Below are positions 30,430 to 43,827 of a stretch of DNA of 64,000 bases, piece by piece (the stretch's first letter is position 1; every line of letters begins with the position of its first letter). The notes beneath the pieces were generated by a model that had not been told where the DNA came from, ran no database searches, and saw only the letters and a program-made list of their open reading frames with translations. The translations under genes and the position numbers were made by a program. This DNA comes from Stomorhina lunata (taxonomy: Eukaryota; Arthropoda; Insecta; Diptera; Rhiniidae): NCBI GenBank assembly GCA_933228675.1, contig OW121741.1, forward strand, positions 119,209,564-119,273,563, written 5' to 3'.

Positions 30430-32114
30430 CAAATAAATTTGTTATTTTAATAAAAGAATTTTTAAAATTTTCCATGGAAAATTTTTATGAAAAATTTTTT
30501 ATAGGAAATTTTTATGAATAATTTTCTATAGGAAATTTTCTATAGAAAAATTTTTATGAAAAATTTTCTATAGGAAATTTTTATAAAAAGTTTTCTATAG
30601 GAAATTTTTATGAACAATTTTCTATAGAAAAATTTTCATGAAAAATTTTTTTTAGAAAAATTTTTATGAAAAATTTTCTATAGAAAAATTTTTATAAAAA
30701 ATTTTCTATAGAAAAATTTTTATGAAAAATTTTCTATAGAAAAATTTTTATGAAAAATTTTCTATAGAAAAATTTTTATGAAAAATTTTCTATAGAAAAA
30801 TTTTTATGAAAAATTTTCTATAGAAAAATTTTTATGAAAAATTTTCTATAGAAAAATTTTTATGAAAAATTTTCTATAGAAAAATTTTTATGAAAAATTT
30901 TCTATAGAAAAATTTTTATGAAAAATTGTCTATAGAAAAATTTTTATGAAAAATTTTCTATAGAAAAATTTTTGTGAAAAATTTTCTATAGAAAAATTTT
31001 TATTAAAAATTTTCTATAGATAAATTTTTATAAAAAATTTTCTATAGAAAAATTTTTATGAAAAATTTTCTATAGAAAAATTTTTATGAAAAATTTTCTA
31101 TAGAAAAATTTTTATGAAAAATTTTCTATAGAAAAATTTTTATGAAAAATTTTCTATAGAAAAATTTTTATGAAAAATTTTCTATAGAAAAATTTTCTAT
31201 AGAAAAATTTTTATGAAAAATTTTCTGTAGAAAAATTTTTATGAAAAATTTTCTATAGAAAAATTTTTATGAAAAATTTTCTATAGAAAAATTTTTATGA
31301 AAAATTTTTATGAAAAATTTTCTAAAGAAAAATTTTTATGAAAAATTTTCTATAAAAAGATTTTATGAAAAATTAGCTTTAGGAACATATTTATGAAAAA
31401 TTTTCTATAGAAAAATTTTGGTGAAAAATTTTCTATAAAAATAATTTTTGTGAAAAATTTTTTATAGAAAATTTTTTATGAAAAACTTTCTAAAGAAAAG
31501 TCTTCACTACAAATTTTCTATAGAAAAAATTTTATGAAAAATTTTCTATAGCAACATTTTTATAAAAAACTTTCTTTAAAAAAATTTTTATGAAAAATTT
31601 CCTATAGAAAAATTTTTATGAAAAATTTTCTATATAAAAATTTTTATGAAAAATTTTCAATAGAAAAATTTTCACTAGAAAAATTTGTTTAAAAAACTTT
31701 CTATTGAAAAATTTTTATAGAAAATTTTTTATAAAAAAATTTTTATGAAAAATTTTCTATAAAAAAATTTTTATTTTTTTTTTTTTTAATTTTCTATAGA
31801 AAAATTTTTATGAAAAATTTTCTATAGAAAAATTTTTATGAAAAATTTTCTGTAGAAAAATTTTGATAAAAAATTTTCTATGGAAAAATTGTTATGAATA
31901 ATTTTCTATAGAAAAATTGTTATGAATAATTTTCTATAGAAAAATTTTTATGAAAAATTTTCTATAAAAAAATTTTTATGAAAAATTATCTGTAGAAAAA
32001 TTTTTTTTATGAAAAATTTTTTATAGAAAAATTTTTTGAAAAATTTTCTATAGAAATATTTTTATAAAAATTTTCTATAGAAACATTTTCATGAACAATT
32101 TTCGATAAAATAAT
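30430..32114. repeat. Tandem array, 28-bp unit, TTTTCTATAGAAAAA / TTTTTATGAAAAA
   Basis: From about 30,660 to 31,320 the 28-bp period is nearly perfect, with half-units TTTTCTATAGAAAAA and TTTTTATGAAAAA. Both flanks are degenerate. The CTATAG dyads could form small hairpins. Confidence 0.9.
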
Positions 32115-32465
32115 TTTTATCGAAATTAATTATCCACAAAAAATTTCAAAAATATTTATACAAAAATTTATTTTTATTAAATTTTTGTATAAATATTTTT
32201 GAAATTTTCAAAGAAGAATGATGTTAAAAATGTCCTATGCCAATATATTTCTGTAGAAAAATATACATCAAAAATTTTCTATAAAAAGTGTATTAAAAAA
32301 ATTTTCTATAAAAAAAATTTTCTATATCAAAAAAATTCTTAGGAAAAATGTTCTTAAGAAAAATGTAAATTTTCGATAGAAAAATTAGTATAAAAAATTT
32401 TCTATAAAAAAATTTGTATCAAAACATATCTATAGAAAAATTTCTTAAGAAAGATTTCTATAAAA

Positions 32466-33401
32466 ATTTTCTATAGAAAAATTTATATTCAAAATTTTTT
32501 TATGGAAAAATTTATATCAAAAATTTTCTTAAGACAAATTTATATCAACAATTTTCTTTAGATAAATTTACATCAAAAACTTTCTTTAGAAAAATTTTTG
32601 ACAAAAATTTTATGTAAAAAAATTTATACCAAAAATTTTTTTTATAAAAAAATTTACATTAAAAATTTTCTGTAGAAAAATTTACATCAAAATTTTTCTA
32701 TTGAATACTTGCATAAACAATTTTCTATAGAATAATTTACATCAAAAATTTTCTATGAAAAATTTACATCAAAAATTTTTTGTAGATAAATTTACATAAA
32801 AATTTTTTTGTAGAAAAACTTACATCAAAAATTTTCTTTAGAAAAATTTACATTAAATAATTTTTAAAGAAAAATTCACATTAAAATGTTTAAAAAAATT
32901 CATATGAAAAATTGTCTATGGAAAAAATTTGATATATTTATGTATAACTTTTCTTTGGAAAAATTTTTATCAAAAATTATTAATTAAAGAAAAACTTACA
33001 TCAACAATTTTCTAGAGAAAAATTTACATCACAAATTTTCTAGAGAAAAATGTACATCAAAAATTTTCTATAAAAAAATGTAGCTGAAAAATGTTAACAT
33101 AGAAACATTTTTATAGAAAAATTAACATTAAAAGTTTTATATAGTAACATTTTTATCGAAAATTGTCTATAGAAAAATTTATATCAAAAATTTTCTATAG
33201 AAAAATTTATAACAAGAATTTTCTATAGAAAAATTTATATCAAAAATTTTCTATAGAAAAATTTATATCAAAAATTTTTTATAGAAAAATTTATATCAAC
33301 AATTTTCTAGAGAAAAATTTACATCACAAATTTTCTAGAGAAAAATGTACATCAAAAATTTTCTATAAAAAAATGTAGCTGAAAAATGTTAACATAAAAA
33401 C
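32466..33401 (+). repeat. 936-bp tandem duplication, copy 1
   Basis: Begins ATTTTCTATAGAAAAATTTA. Landmarks recur exactly 936 bp later: ATATTC at 32,485 and 33,421; GATATATTTATG at 32,931 and 33,867. One C/T difference was seen near the CATTAAAAATTTTCTG phrase. Confidence 0.9.
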
Positions 33402-34337
33402 ATTTTCTATAGAAAAATTTATATTCAAAATTTTTTTATGGAAAAATTTATATCAAAAATTTTCTTAAGACAAATTTATATCAACAATTTTCTTTAGATA
33501 AATTTACATCAAAAACTTTCTTTAGAAAAATTTTTGACAAAAATTTTATGTAAAAAAATTTATACCAAAAATTTTTTTTATAAAAAAATTTACATCAAAA
33601 ATTTTCTGTAGAAAAATTTACATCAAAATTTTTCTATTGAATACTTGCATAAACAATTTTCTATAGAATAATTTACATCAAAAATTTTCTATGAAAAATT
33701 TACATCAAAAATTTTTTGTAGATAAATTTACATAAAAATTTTTTTGTAGAAAAACTTACATCAAAAATTTTCTTTAGAAAAATTTACATTAAATAATTTT
33801 TAAAGAAAAATTCACATTAAAATGTTTAAAAAAATTCATATGAAAAATTGTCTATGGAAAAAATTTGATATATTTATGTATAACTTTTCTTTGGAAAAAT
33901 TTTTATCAAAAATTATTAATTAAAGAAAAACTTACATCAACAATTTTCTAGAGAAAAATTTACATCACAAATTTTCTAGAGAAAAATGTACATCAAAAAT
34001 TTTCTATAAAAAAATGTAGCTGAAAAATGTTAACATAGAAACATTTTTATAGAAAAATTAACATTAAAAGTTTTATATAGTAACATTTTTATCGAAAATT
34101 GTCTATAGAAAAATTTATATCAAAAATTTTCTATAGAAAAATTTATAACAAGAATTTTCTATAGAAAAATTTATATCAAAAATTTTCTATAGAAAAATTT
34201 ATATCAAAAATTTTTTATAGAAAAATTTATATCAACAATTTTCTAGAGAAAAATTTACATCACAAATTTTCTAGAGAAAAATGTACATCAAAAATTTTCT
34301 ATAAAAAAATGTAGCTGAAAAATGTTAACATAAAAAC
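33402..34337 (+). repeat. 936-bp tandem duplication, copy 2
   Basis: Head-to-tail partner of 32,466-33,401. It ends AACATAAAAAC at 34,337, as copy 1 does at 33,401. Confidence 0.9.
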
Positions 34338-35100
34338 ATTTTTATAGAAAAATTAACATTAAAAGTTTTGTATAGTAAAACTTTTATCGAAAATTGTCTA
34401 TAAAAAAATTTATATAAAAAATTTTTTAAAGAAAGATTTATATCAAAAATTTTCTACAGAAAAATTTATATCAAAAATTTTCTATAGAAAAATTTATATC
34501 AAAAATGTTCTATGGAAAAATTTACACCAAAAATTGTCTATATTAATTGACATCTAAAATTTTCTATATATAAATTTAAATCTAAAAATTTCTATAAAAA
34601 AATTTACGCTAAAAATGTTATTTAGAAAAATTCGTATCAAAAATTTTCTATGGAAAAATTTATATACAAACATTTTTTTTAAAAAAGGAAAAAATATTGA
34701 ACAAACAAATAAAAATTTTAACATAGAAACATTTTTATAGAAAAATTAACATCAAAAGTTTTCTATATTAAAATTTTTATCGAAAATTACTAATAGAAAG
34801 ATTTATATCAAAAATTTTCTATAGAAAAAATTATGTAAAAAATTTTCTATAGAAAAATTTATATCAAAAATTTTCTATAGAAAAATGTATATCAAAAATT
34901 TTCTATAGAAAAATTTATATCAAAAATTTTCTATAGAAAAATTCACACCAAAAATTATCTATATTTATTGACATCTAAAATTTTCTATATAAAAATTTAC
35001 ATCTAAAAATTTCTATAAAAAAATTTACGCTAAAAATGTTGTTTAGAAAAATTCGTATCAAAAATTTTCTATGGAAAAATTTATATGAAAAGGAAAATAT

Positions 35101-37250
35101 ATTGAACAAACAAATAAAATTTATTTGTGTGAATCCAAAAAAAACTGCAAGTTATTTTTGCATTTGGCGGAAATTTTTGTTTAGTAGTGATTCCAATTTA
35201 TCATCTTCAAGCTTTTTCTGCTGACCAGACCTCTCCCTTTCTTTTGTGTCAAAATTACTTTAAAATGGCCAAACCTTACCCCAAAACACTTTTAAGTGCA
35301 TGTCGGCCGTAGTAATGCCACATATTTTTGTTACAAAAATTTCCAAGTTCTTATGGGAGCGCTCGAATTTTTAGTCTTCAAAAAATATGTTCCAGTTACG
35401 CTATCTGTTGAAAATCACCCGATAAGCTCAGTATTAGAATCAATTCTATATTCATTTTTAGGTTGATTTCTAGCTTTAGTTCCATGTTCAATTTTAGATT
35501 GCATTACATTTTAAATTCCAGTTTGTTGAACTTACAATTTTTTACTTTTCTACTTTTTGTCACCTCTGGCCTCTACTTAAACTTCTTTTCAAACATGTTC
35601 GACATACACTTTTAAATGTCTGCAGGTTTAGCATTTTCTCCATGTTGGGAATTGTTAAAAAGGTACAAAAGTAAAGTTATTATGATGACTGTGTCATATA
35701 AAAAAGTTAGCTGTCATTTTTTTTGTTGTCACATACTTTTTCCACTAATAGAGGTTTTTTGTTATATAAAATGTGTGTGTGTCTATGAAAGGAAATAGTT
35801 TTTTTTTCCTTTTAAGGGAATTTAAGTGAAAAAAGTAAATTATGACAATACACTCATGGTATTTAATTAGTAAGAAATTAAAGAAACTTTAACAGTTAGT
35901 TATGAACAAGTACTCAAAGTGAAAGTAATTACGAATGATCTGATAAGAAAGAAAAACTTTATTATTATAAATGACATATATAAGAATAGATCGGACGGTT
36001 TTGCTAAATAAAGTGTCGAGACAATTTCCTTGAGTGTATTTGACAATAAATATTATTCTAGTTCGTAGTTTTTTACTTCATGTACAATTTCTGTTAAAGT
36101 TATATAACCTAGTTATTGTGTTCAAATTTGTTTTTCTAGCTTCTCTACTTTTTAAAGTTTATTTTTACTATTTTCTAGCTCTAAGGACATATGTAGATGT
36201 AAGTGTTTGGATATGGTTCGAGTGTGTATTTTACATATGTATTTGAAATGTGTCTATATGTGATAAAAAGTGTAAGAGTTTGTATTTAGTTATGATTGTA
36301 TGTAAATTTAGTTTTTCTACTGTTAAAACAACATGTTAAGTTTTTATTCGAATAAGTACTTTATAGTTACTCCGAGTATAGGAGTAGTTTATATTTTAAA
36401 CAACTTTATTTTCTTTTTTTTTTTGTATTTTTAGCAAAATAATTCAACTTTGTTTTCTCTGTATGTGTGAGGTATTGTATAGTTTGTTTAGTTTTGAAAA
36501 ATATGTCATTTATTTATGTGCATAAATATTGAATATGTACTTCTGTTTTTTTTTTTTTGGCTTAGAAACTTAAAAAAATAGGAAATTTTTGTTCTAGAAT
36601 TTATGTAGATATATTTAAAGATATTTCATAAATAGCATAAAAATATAATAACATAGAAACAAATATAGAATTGAAAGAAGTAAGAATTTTGCATAAGTTA
36701 AAAAATTTTTAAATTGCTTTAAAAAATTCAGGAATATCTGCTTATATAATATTCACATTTTTATGGAAATGATTTTTGTTGAAAAATGGAAAACTAAAGT
36801 CTTTTATTCATAACAAAAAACGTATTTTATTATTTATTAACCCAAAAAAAGAAAATTAAATAAAAATTTGTATCAATGATGCTGGAAAAATCGTTGTAAA
36901 ACATTTAATATGTTTGCTAAAATTTGTACTTCTCAAAAAATTCTACCAGGTACAAATTATTTAATTTTCGTATACTAAATATTAAAAAAAATTAAATGAC
37001 GTTTTCAATTCAAACCTTTTTTCCAAGACAACAATGACAATCAAAGAAAAACTATTTGAATAACCTTAAATCTGACTAGCAAAAATGAAGTTAAATCCAG
37101 TCGATTTTAGCTTTTTGATGATTCTAAAATTTTGTTCCTTTCTCATATGAAAGCGTATTTAATAAACTTAAACATATTAGAAGTTTTTATTATACAAATT
37201 TCCCAATTAATGGCTTACTAACACATGTAGCAAGAAATCGTAACAAAAAT
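35101..37250. other. AT-rich spacer
   Basis: Mostly unique sequence, with TGTGTGTGTC and long T runs. No convincing exon, promoter or element. Confidence 0.5.
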
Positions 37251-37254
37251 TTGT

Positions 37255-40200
37255 ATTTTTCTATAGAAAAATTTTCAATAGAAATATTATTCTATAGAAA
37301 AATTTCCAATAGAAATATTTTTATATAGAAATTTTTCAATAGAAACATTTTTCTATAGAAAAATTTTCAATAGAAAAATATTTGTATTGAAAATTTTTCT
37401 ATAGAAAAATTTTCAATAGAAAAATATTTATATTGACAATTTTTCTGTAGAAATATTTTTCTACAGAAAAACTGAAAATTTTTCTATAGAAAAATATTTC
37501 TATTGAAATTTTTTTTGTAGAAAAATATTTCTATTGAAAATTTTTCTATAGAAATATTTTTTTATTGAATATTTTTTTATAGAAAAATATATCTATTAAA
37601 AATATTTCAATTGAAAATTTTTCTACAGATTTTTTCAATAGAAAAATTTTTAATAGAAATATTTTTATATAGAAAAATTTTCAATAGAAATATTTTTATA
37701 TAAAAATTTTCAATGGAAATTTTTTTCTGTACAAAAATTTTTAATAGAAATATTTTTCTATAGAAAAATTTTCAATGCCAATATTTTTCAATCGAAAAAT
37801 TTTCAAAAGAAATATTTTTCTATCGAACAATTTTCAAAAGAAATATTTTTCTATCGAAAAATTTTCAAAAGAAATATTTTTCTATAAAAAAATTTTCTAT
37901 AGAAATAATTTCTACAGAAAAATTTTCAATAGAAATATTTTTTTATAAAAAAGTTTTCAATAGAAATATTTTCTATAAAAAAATTTTCAATAGAAATATT
38001 TTTCTTTAGAAAAATTTTTAATAGAAATATTTTTCTACAGAAAAATTATCAATAGAAATATTTTTCTATAAAAAAATTTTCAAAAGAAATATTTTTCTAT
38101 CGAAAAATTTTTAATAGAAATATTTTTCTATAGAAAATTTTCAATAGAAATATTTTTCTATAGAAAAATTGTCAATAGAAATATTTTTCTATAGAAAAAT
38201 TTACAATAGAAATATTTTTCTATAAAAAAATTTTCAATGGAAATATTTTTCTATAGAAATTTTTCTATAAAAAAAATTTCAATAGAAATCTTTTTCTATA
38301 GAAAAATTTTTAATAGAAATATTTTTCTATAGAAAAATTTTCAATAGAAATATTTTTCTATAGAAAAAAATTTCAAAAGAAATTTTTCTACAGAAAAATT
38401 TTCCAAAGAAATTTTTCTACAGAAAAATTTTCAATAGAAATATTTTTCTATTGAAAAATGTTCAATAGAAATATTTTTCTATCCAAAAATTTTCAATAGA
38501 AATATTTTTCTATAGAAAAATTTTCAATAGAAATATTTTTCTAGAGAAAAATTTTCGATAGAAATATTTTTCTAGAGAAAAATTTTCGATAGAAATATTT
38601 TTCTATAGAAAAATTTTCGATAGAAATATTTTTCTATAGAAAAATTTTCGATAGAAATATTTTTCTATAGTAAAATTTTCGATAGAAATATTTTTCTATA
38701 GAAAAATTTTCGATAGAAATATTTTTCTATAGTAAAATTTTCGATAGAAATATTTTTCTATAGAAAAATTTTCGATAGAAATATTTTTCTATAGAAAAAT
38801 TTTCGATAGAAATATTTTTCTATAGAAAAATTTTCGATAGAAATATTTTTCTATAGAAAAATTTTCGATAGAAATATTTTTCTATAGAAAAATTTTCGAT
38901 AGAAATATTTTTCTATAGAAAAATTTTCGATAGAAATATTTTTCTATAGAAAAATTTTCGATAGAAATATTTTTCTATAGAAAAATTTTCGATAGAAATA
39001 TTTTTCTATAGAAAAATTTTCGATAGAAATATTTTTCTATAGAAAAATTTTCGATAGAAATATTTTTCTATAGAAAAATTTTCGATAGAAATATTTTTCT
39101 ATAGAAAAATTTTCGATAGAAATATTTTTCTATAGAAAAATTTTCGATAGAAATATTTTTCTATAGAAAAATTTTCGATAGAAATATTTTTCTATAGAAA
39201 AATTTTCGATAGAAATATTTTTCTATAGAAAAATTTTCGATAGAAATATTTTTCTATAGAAAAATTTTCGATAGAAATATTTTTCTATAGAAAAATTTTC
39301 GATAGAAATATTTTTCTATAGAAAAATTTTCGATAGAAATATTTTTCTATAGAAAAATTTTCGATAGAAATATTTTTCTATAGAAAAATTTTCGATAGAA
39401 ATATTTTTCTATAGAAAAATTTTCGATAGAAATATTTTTCTATAGAAAAATTTTCGATAGAAATATTTTTCTATAGAAAAATTTTCGATAGAAATATTTT
39501 TCTATAGAAAAATTTTCGATAGAAATATTTTTCTATAGAAAAATTTTCGATAGAAATATTTTTCTATAGAAAAATTTTCGATAGAAATATTTTTCTATAG
39601 AAAAATTTTCGATAGAAATATTTTTCTATAGAAAAATTTTCGATAGAAATATTTTTCTATAGAAAAATTTTCGATAGAAATATTTTTCTATAGAAAAATT
39701 TTCGATAGAAATATTTTTCTATAGAAAAATTTTCGATAGAAATATTTTTCTATAGAAAAATTTTCGATACAAATATTTTTCTATAGAAAAATTTTCGATA
39801 CAAATATTTTTCTATAGAAAAATTTTCGATACAAATATTTTTCTATAGAAAAATTTTCGATACAAATATTTTTCTATAGAAAAATTTTCGATACAAATAT
39901 TTTTCTATAGAAAAATTTTCGATACAAATATTTTTCTATAGAAAAATTTTCGATACAAATATTTTTCTATAGAAAAATTTTTGATGCATATATTTTTCTA
40001 TAGAAAAATTTTCGATAGAAATATTTTTCTAGAGAAAAATTTTTGATGCATATATTTTTCTATAGAAAAATTTTCGATAGAAATATTTTTCTAGAGAAAA
40101 ATTTTCAATAGAAATATTTTTCTAGAGAAAAATTTTGAATAGATATATTTTTCAAGAGAAAAATTTTCAATAGAAATATTTTTCTATAGAAAAATTGTCA

Positions 40201-40290
40201 ATAGAAATATTTTTCCATAGAAAAATTTTCAGTAGAAATATTTTCAATAGAAATATTTTTCTATAGAATGTTTGATAGAAATATTTTTCT
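37255..40290. repeat. Tandem array, 31-bp unit, TTTTTCTATAGAAAAA plus TTTTC(A/G)ATAGAAATA
   Basis: The left third (37,255-38,540) is degenerate with CAATAG in the second half-unit. The centre (38,541-39,970) is almost perfect with CGATAG. The right end (39,970-40,290) is degenerate again. No coding sequence. Confidence 0.95.
38541..39970. repeat. Homogeneous core of the 31-bp array, 46 CGATA units
   Basis: CGATA occurs from 38,556 to 39,951 at an exact 31-bp spacing: 46 positions, with the end-to-end distance of 1395 bp equal to 45 x 31. The last seven (39,765-39,951) read CGATAC in place of CGATAG. Such regularity points to recent unequal exchange or slippage. Confidence 0.9.
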
Positions 40291-42069
40291 ATCATTAGTC
40301 ATTATTCAACACATTACTGACAAAGGGTTAACACTTACCCTATGTCATATCACTTGTTTTGACAAACTGCTCTAAATTTTGCCAATTTTTAACTAAACCT
40401 ACTTTTTCAGAAATATAATCACTCAGTGTTTTGGGATGACTTATCGTTTAAGACAAAAGGAACAATATCTAAATAAACAATATTTTTATGGACAAATAGA
40501 AAACATGACATAATAGATACGCCTATTTTTTCCCATTTTTTTTAAATATGTCCTTTAAATCACTAACACTTAAATTGCACAAGATGACCTTTTACTATAT
40601 TTCCATTTATACCAATTGATTCGGTCTATTTATTTCAAATACAGTTTTTACTGCATATTAAATATCATGCGTATGAGTGATATCAGTTAATTGTAATTAT
40701 TGTATATCACTCATAAGCAGAAGTGTTGGTTATTTTGGTAATAACAGAATCTGACAAATATTTTTATTGCACTGATTTTCAAAATCTAATAGTCTTCCAA
40801 GAGCTAAGTTCAGTATCAAAAAATTTCTGTTAAATATTCCAAAAATCAAGTTTTTTTTTTTTAGGGTTATACAACCTTTTAAAATAAAACATTCCACTTA
40901 AATTCACATAAATCTTTTAAAGTAAGCGAAAAGATTCTTTTATTTAGAGTTATAATGTTTTTCCTCGAGAATTTATCATGGTGTTTTTTGGTATTTTAAT
41001 ACCACTTTAAGTATCACTTTATTTTATAACGCTCTAAAGTAGCATTATAAAAAAAACATCAAGAAAAATCAGCAAAAAGCAAAAAAAATTATAAAAACAA
41101 AAGTAATGAAGCAAAAAAATCAAATAAACTAACATTTCTCTAACTTTCAAGACAAAAATGTATAAAACCTCGTAAAAATTCAGAATGAAAAAAATATTAA
41201 ATAACAAAAGCTTATAGTAACAACTAAACAATTTAAAAACAGATCCACGAATTCTTTAACTTAAGTTTTTTTTTTGCTTCTTTTATGTAAGTCTTCGCTT
41301 TTATAGACAACATTAGTTCTATTTTGATGGCAATTGCAAAAAAGAAGAAGTTAAGTTCATTTTAATATCAAGTAATTTACACGAGAGATAGCAGTGAAAT
41401 GAGTAGAAAAAAAGCAGCAACAGCAGTTATGGCAAAAAATATAAGCAAAAACAATTTTAAAGGCTTAAATATGTTAACGCTTGACTAACACTTCCCTTTC
41501 CCAATTTTTCACTTGAGGAAATTTGATGTTTATTGATGCACCCTACAGCAAGAATTTTGGGAATATAGAAAAATTTTCTAAAAGTTAAAGCTAAAAAAGG
41601 GAATGCTTGAAATTTGTTTTATTTTAAAAGTTTCTGAAACCTTCTGATAAGTGTAGGTATTCCTGAGTGCCTTGTAAATCTTTTATAGTTTCTATTTTTT
41701 GTAAATGTACATGAGTTTTTGCTTCCGCAAAGATGTGTATGTAAAAAGGCAATAACTGACAAGCCATCTTCAAAAATAGACAACCACATACCAAAACAAA
41801 CAGTCTAACTTCTCACAAGACAAACTCAAAATCCCACAGGGTTACACGTTTTTAACTCCTGCCTCCACCCCTTTTTTCTTTGGTGTCTTACTGTTGCTCT
41901 TTTCTGCACAGTAGGGTATTTATTAAAATTTTTGGAATAAAGTCAGTATTTTTTAAAAATTATATTCTTGTAAAAATTATCTTTTAGGGTAAACAAAAAG
42001 TTTTTAAAAATTCCTTTTTTAGAAAAAAGTGACTTTTGATGGGAAAATGTGCATTTTTAAATTAAAAAA
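40291..42069. other. AT-rich spacer; its right end belongs to an array split by element 2
   Basis: No supported gene. From about 41,975 the sequence (CTTTTAGGG, TTTTTTAGAAAAAAGTGAC) matches the array that resumes at 50,204. Confidence 0.5.
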
Positions 42070-42074
42070 ATTAA

Positions 42075-42415
42075 TGTTTAGTTGAATAACTGAAATATCA
42101 TTTAACTATTATTTTGCTCTATGATGTATCTATTAATATTGTGAATTATTTATGCATAAAAGCTCTCTCTTTTTCTCATCATTGGTGAGAGGAGTTTTTA
42201 GTACATTTTAAGCTACTCATTTTTTGTAGTAATATAAGGAGTTTAATTTAAACGCAATTAGTTTTTAGTTTGAGTTCTGACTGAATCGGCAAAAGGCAAG
42301 TCAACCCTGTGACACTAATAAAAAGTGAATTGAATATTTAATATTGTGTTTTTTTTTGTTCCCAAAATTGCATATAAAATAATTCCAAGTATTGGACTAA
42401 GTGCTCCCCCAAACA
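42075..42415 (+). repeat. Element 2 5' LTR (341 bp)
   Basis: Starts TGTTTAGTTG and ends CCCCCAAACA, with TGTTT/AAACA inverted termini. A TATA-like CATAAAA lies at 42,155-42,161, followed by GCTCTCTCT. A poly(A) signal AATAAA lies at 42,317-42,322, followed by a T-rich stretch. It is the presumed promoter of the element. I could not identify a canonical TGG-type primer-binding site right after 42,415. Confidence 0.95.
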
Positions 42416-43827
42416 TTTTCTGATCCTACGGAACCGGATTACTGGAATTATTTTATGTGGATTTTTATTTTCAGATTATAACAAATTTTATAATTGTGTT
42501 AAATATTCAACCCAGAATTAAAAACCCATTTGGAAGTTACGCAATTAATTGGAAAGTGCTATTAAAAACAAAAACTCATTCGGAACTAACCAAGGAACAA
42601 GCAAGTAAAATTAAATAAAAGCCAATTATATATAAAGGTATGTGGAATCAATTTTGTCGAATAACTTTAAAATTTTTAACAAATCGACAAACAGACATAT
42701 GTACACTTCTCGTACCATTTACATATGTACGTATTTTTTGAAACAGTTAATCTCATTTCGCCGAGAAAAAATCCCTCACTTATAAGAAACGAGTTCCACC
42801 TCAAAGGTTAACAGAAGACTGTTTAATATTAAAAATATTTGACTGTCCAAAATTACTTAGCAACATTTTCATCAACATTTTTAATGTTTCGCAACATAAT
42901 TTACAAATTACAAGAAACAATTAAAAGTTCAAAGTGCTTCAATCTAGGAGAAAACAATAGTGGAGTTTAAATTGTACAAAAGAGTTTTAACATTAAAGGT
43001 TTTATATTAAAGAGCAATTATATATACAAATCAAGCAATTATCTACATTCTCTGCAATTAATTTACAAGCGAAAGCAATTGATTTTAAAGTGTAATAAGA
43101 GAAAATTAATTATTTTTAACTTATTGATCCTTAAGAGAGTTTGAATAATATTTGCGGCTATCAATCGATTACTCTTTATTGTTATTAATTAATCGTCTAC
43201 AAAAGTCAAAATAATGTACACTGTTTGCACATAATTGCCAAGTGATTTTAATTTACACAGTTACAGAAGAGAATGATTATATATCACTTCTCTTTATATG
43301 ATAAAACATTGCTCTAATTAATATATTGTAATCGCGCTCACCTCCCTTAATTATTTTTTTGTTGATGAAAACAAGAAGTTTTTAGTGGCTTAGAAGTGAT
43401 AAAGAAATAAAAGAGACATTTATCATACAAAACTTTTAAAAACTCTCTTATAATAACTGTTTTCATTCTTTGTCAACATTTATATATATTTATATATATC
43501 AACATTTACTCACTGAGAAAAAAAATACACGCTGAAATCAATAACGAAAATAATTTTATTGTTGTTATTGTGAAATAAAAAATCTTTTTTTCGAATTTTG
43601 TTTTGATTTTAAGTTCGTTTTAGATACTTTTTAATTTTCTAAATATACTTAATATATCCATACCTATTGATTTATATCGATATCCCAGCAAACATTTTTG
43701 TTTCAAGAACACTTTTTTTTAAAAAACGGGAAGTTACTTTATTTTTCACGGTTAATTGTTGGTAATCGATATAATCTACTCTTGTTATTGTTCCTTTTAT
43801 CCCATTTCACTATTTTCCGTTTGAAAA
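42416..43827 (+). other. Element 2 leader (untranslated region)
   Basis: 1412 nt between the LTR and the gag ATG, AT-rich with no long ORF. It contains the predicted 5' splice site at 42,637/42,638. The start TTTTCTGATCCTACGG should include the primer-binding site, but the tRNA is not recognised. Confidence 0.7.
42635..42643 (+). promoter_or_regulatory. Predicted 5' splice site in the element 2 leader
   Basis: AAG|GTATGT, with the intron starting at 42,638. Joined to the acceptor at 49,094 it would remove gag and pol and place ORF2 first on the RNA. Motif-based prediction. Confidence 0.5.

Larger units (their letters stand above)
32115..35100. repeat. Tandem array, about 28-bp unit, TTTTCTATAGAAAAA / TTTATATCAAAAA
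   Basis: Continues the preceding array but with TTTATATCAAAAA or TTTACATCAAAAA in place of the ATGAAAAA half-unit. It is heterogeneous, with long-range copies inside it, including a 936-bp tandem duplication. No gene. Confidence 0.85.

Noticed and set aside
42416..42450. tRNA primer-binding site after the element 2 5' LTR
   Set aside because: No TGG-led 18-mer stands at the LTR border. ACTGGAATTATTTT further on is too far and unmatched, so no tRNA was assigned.
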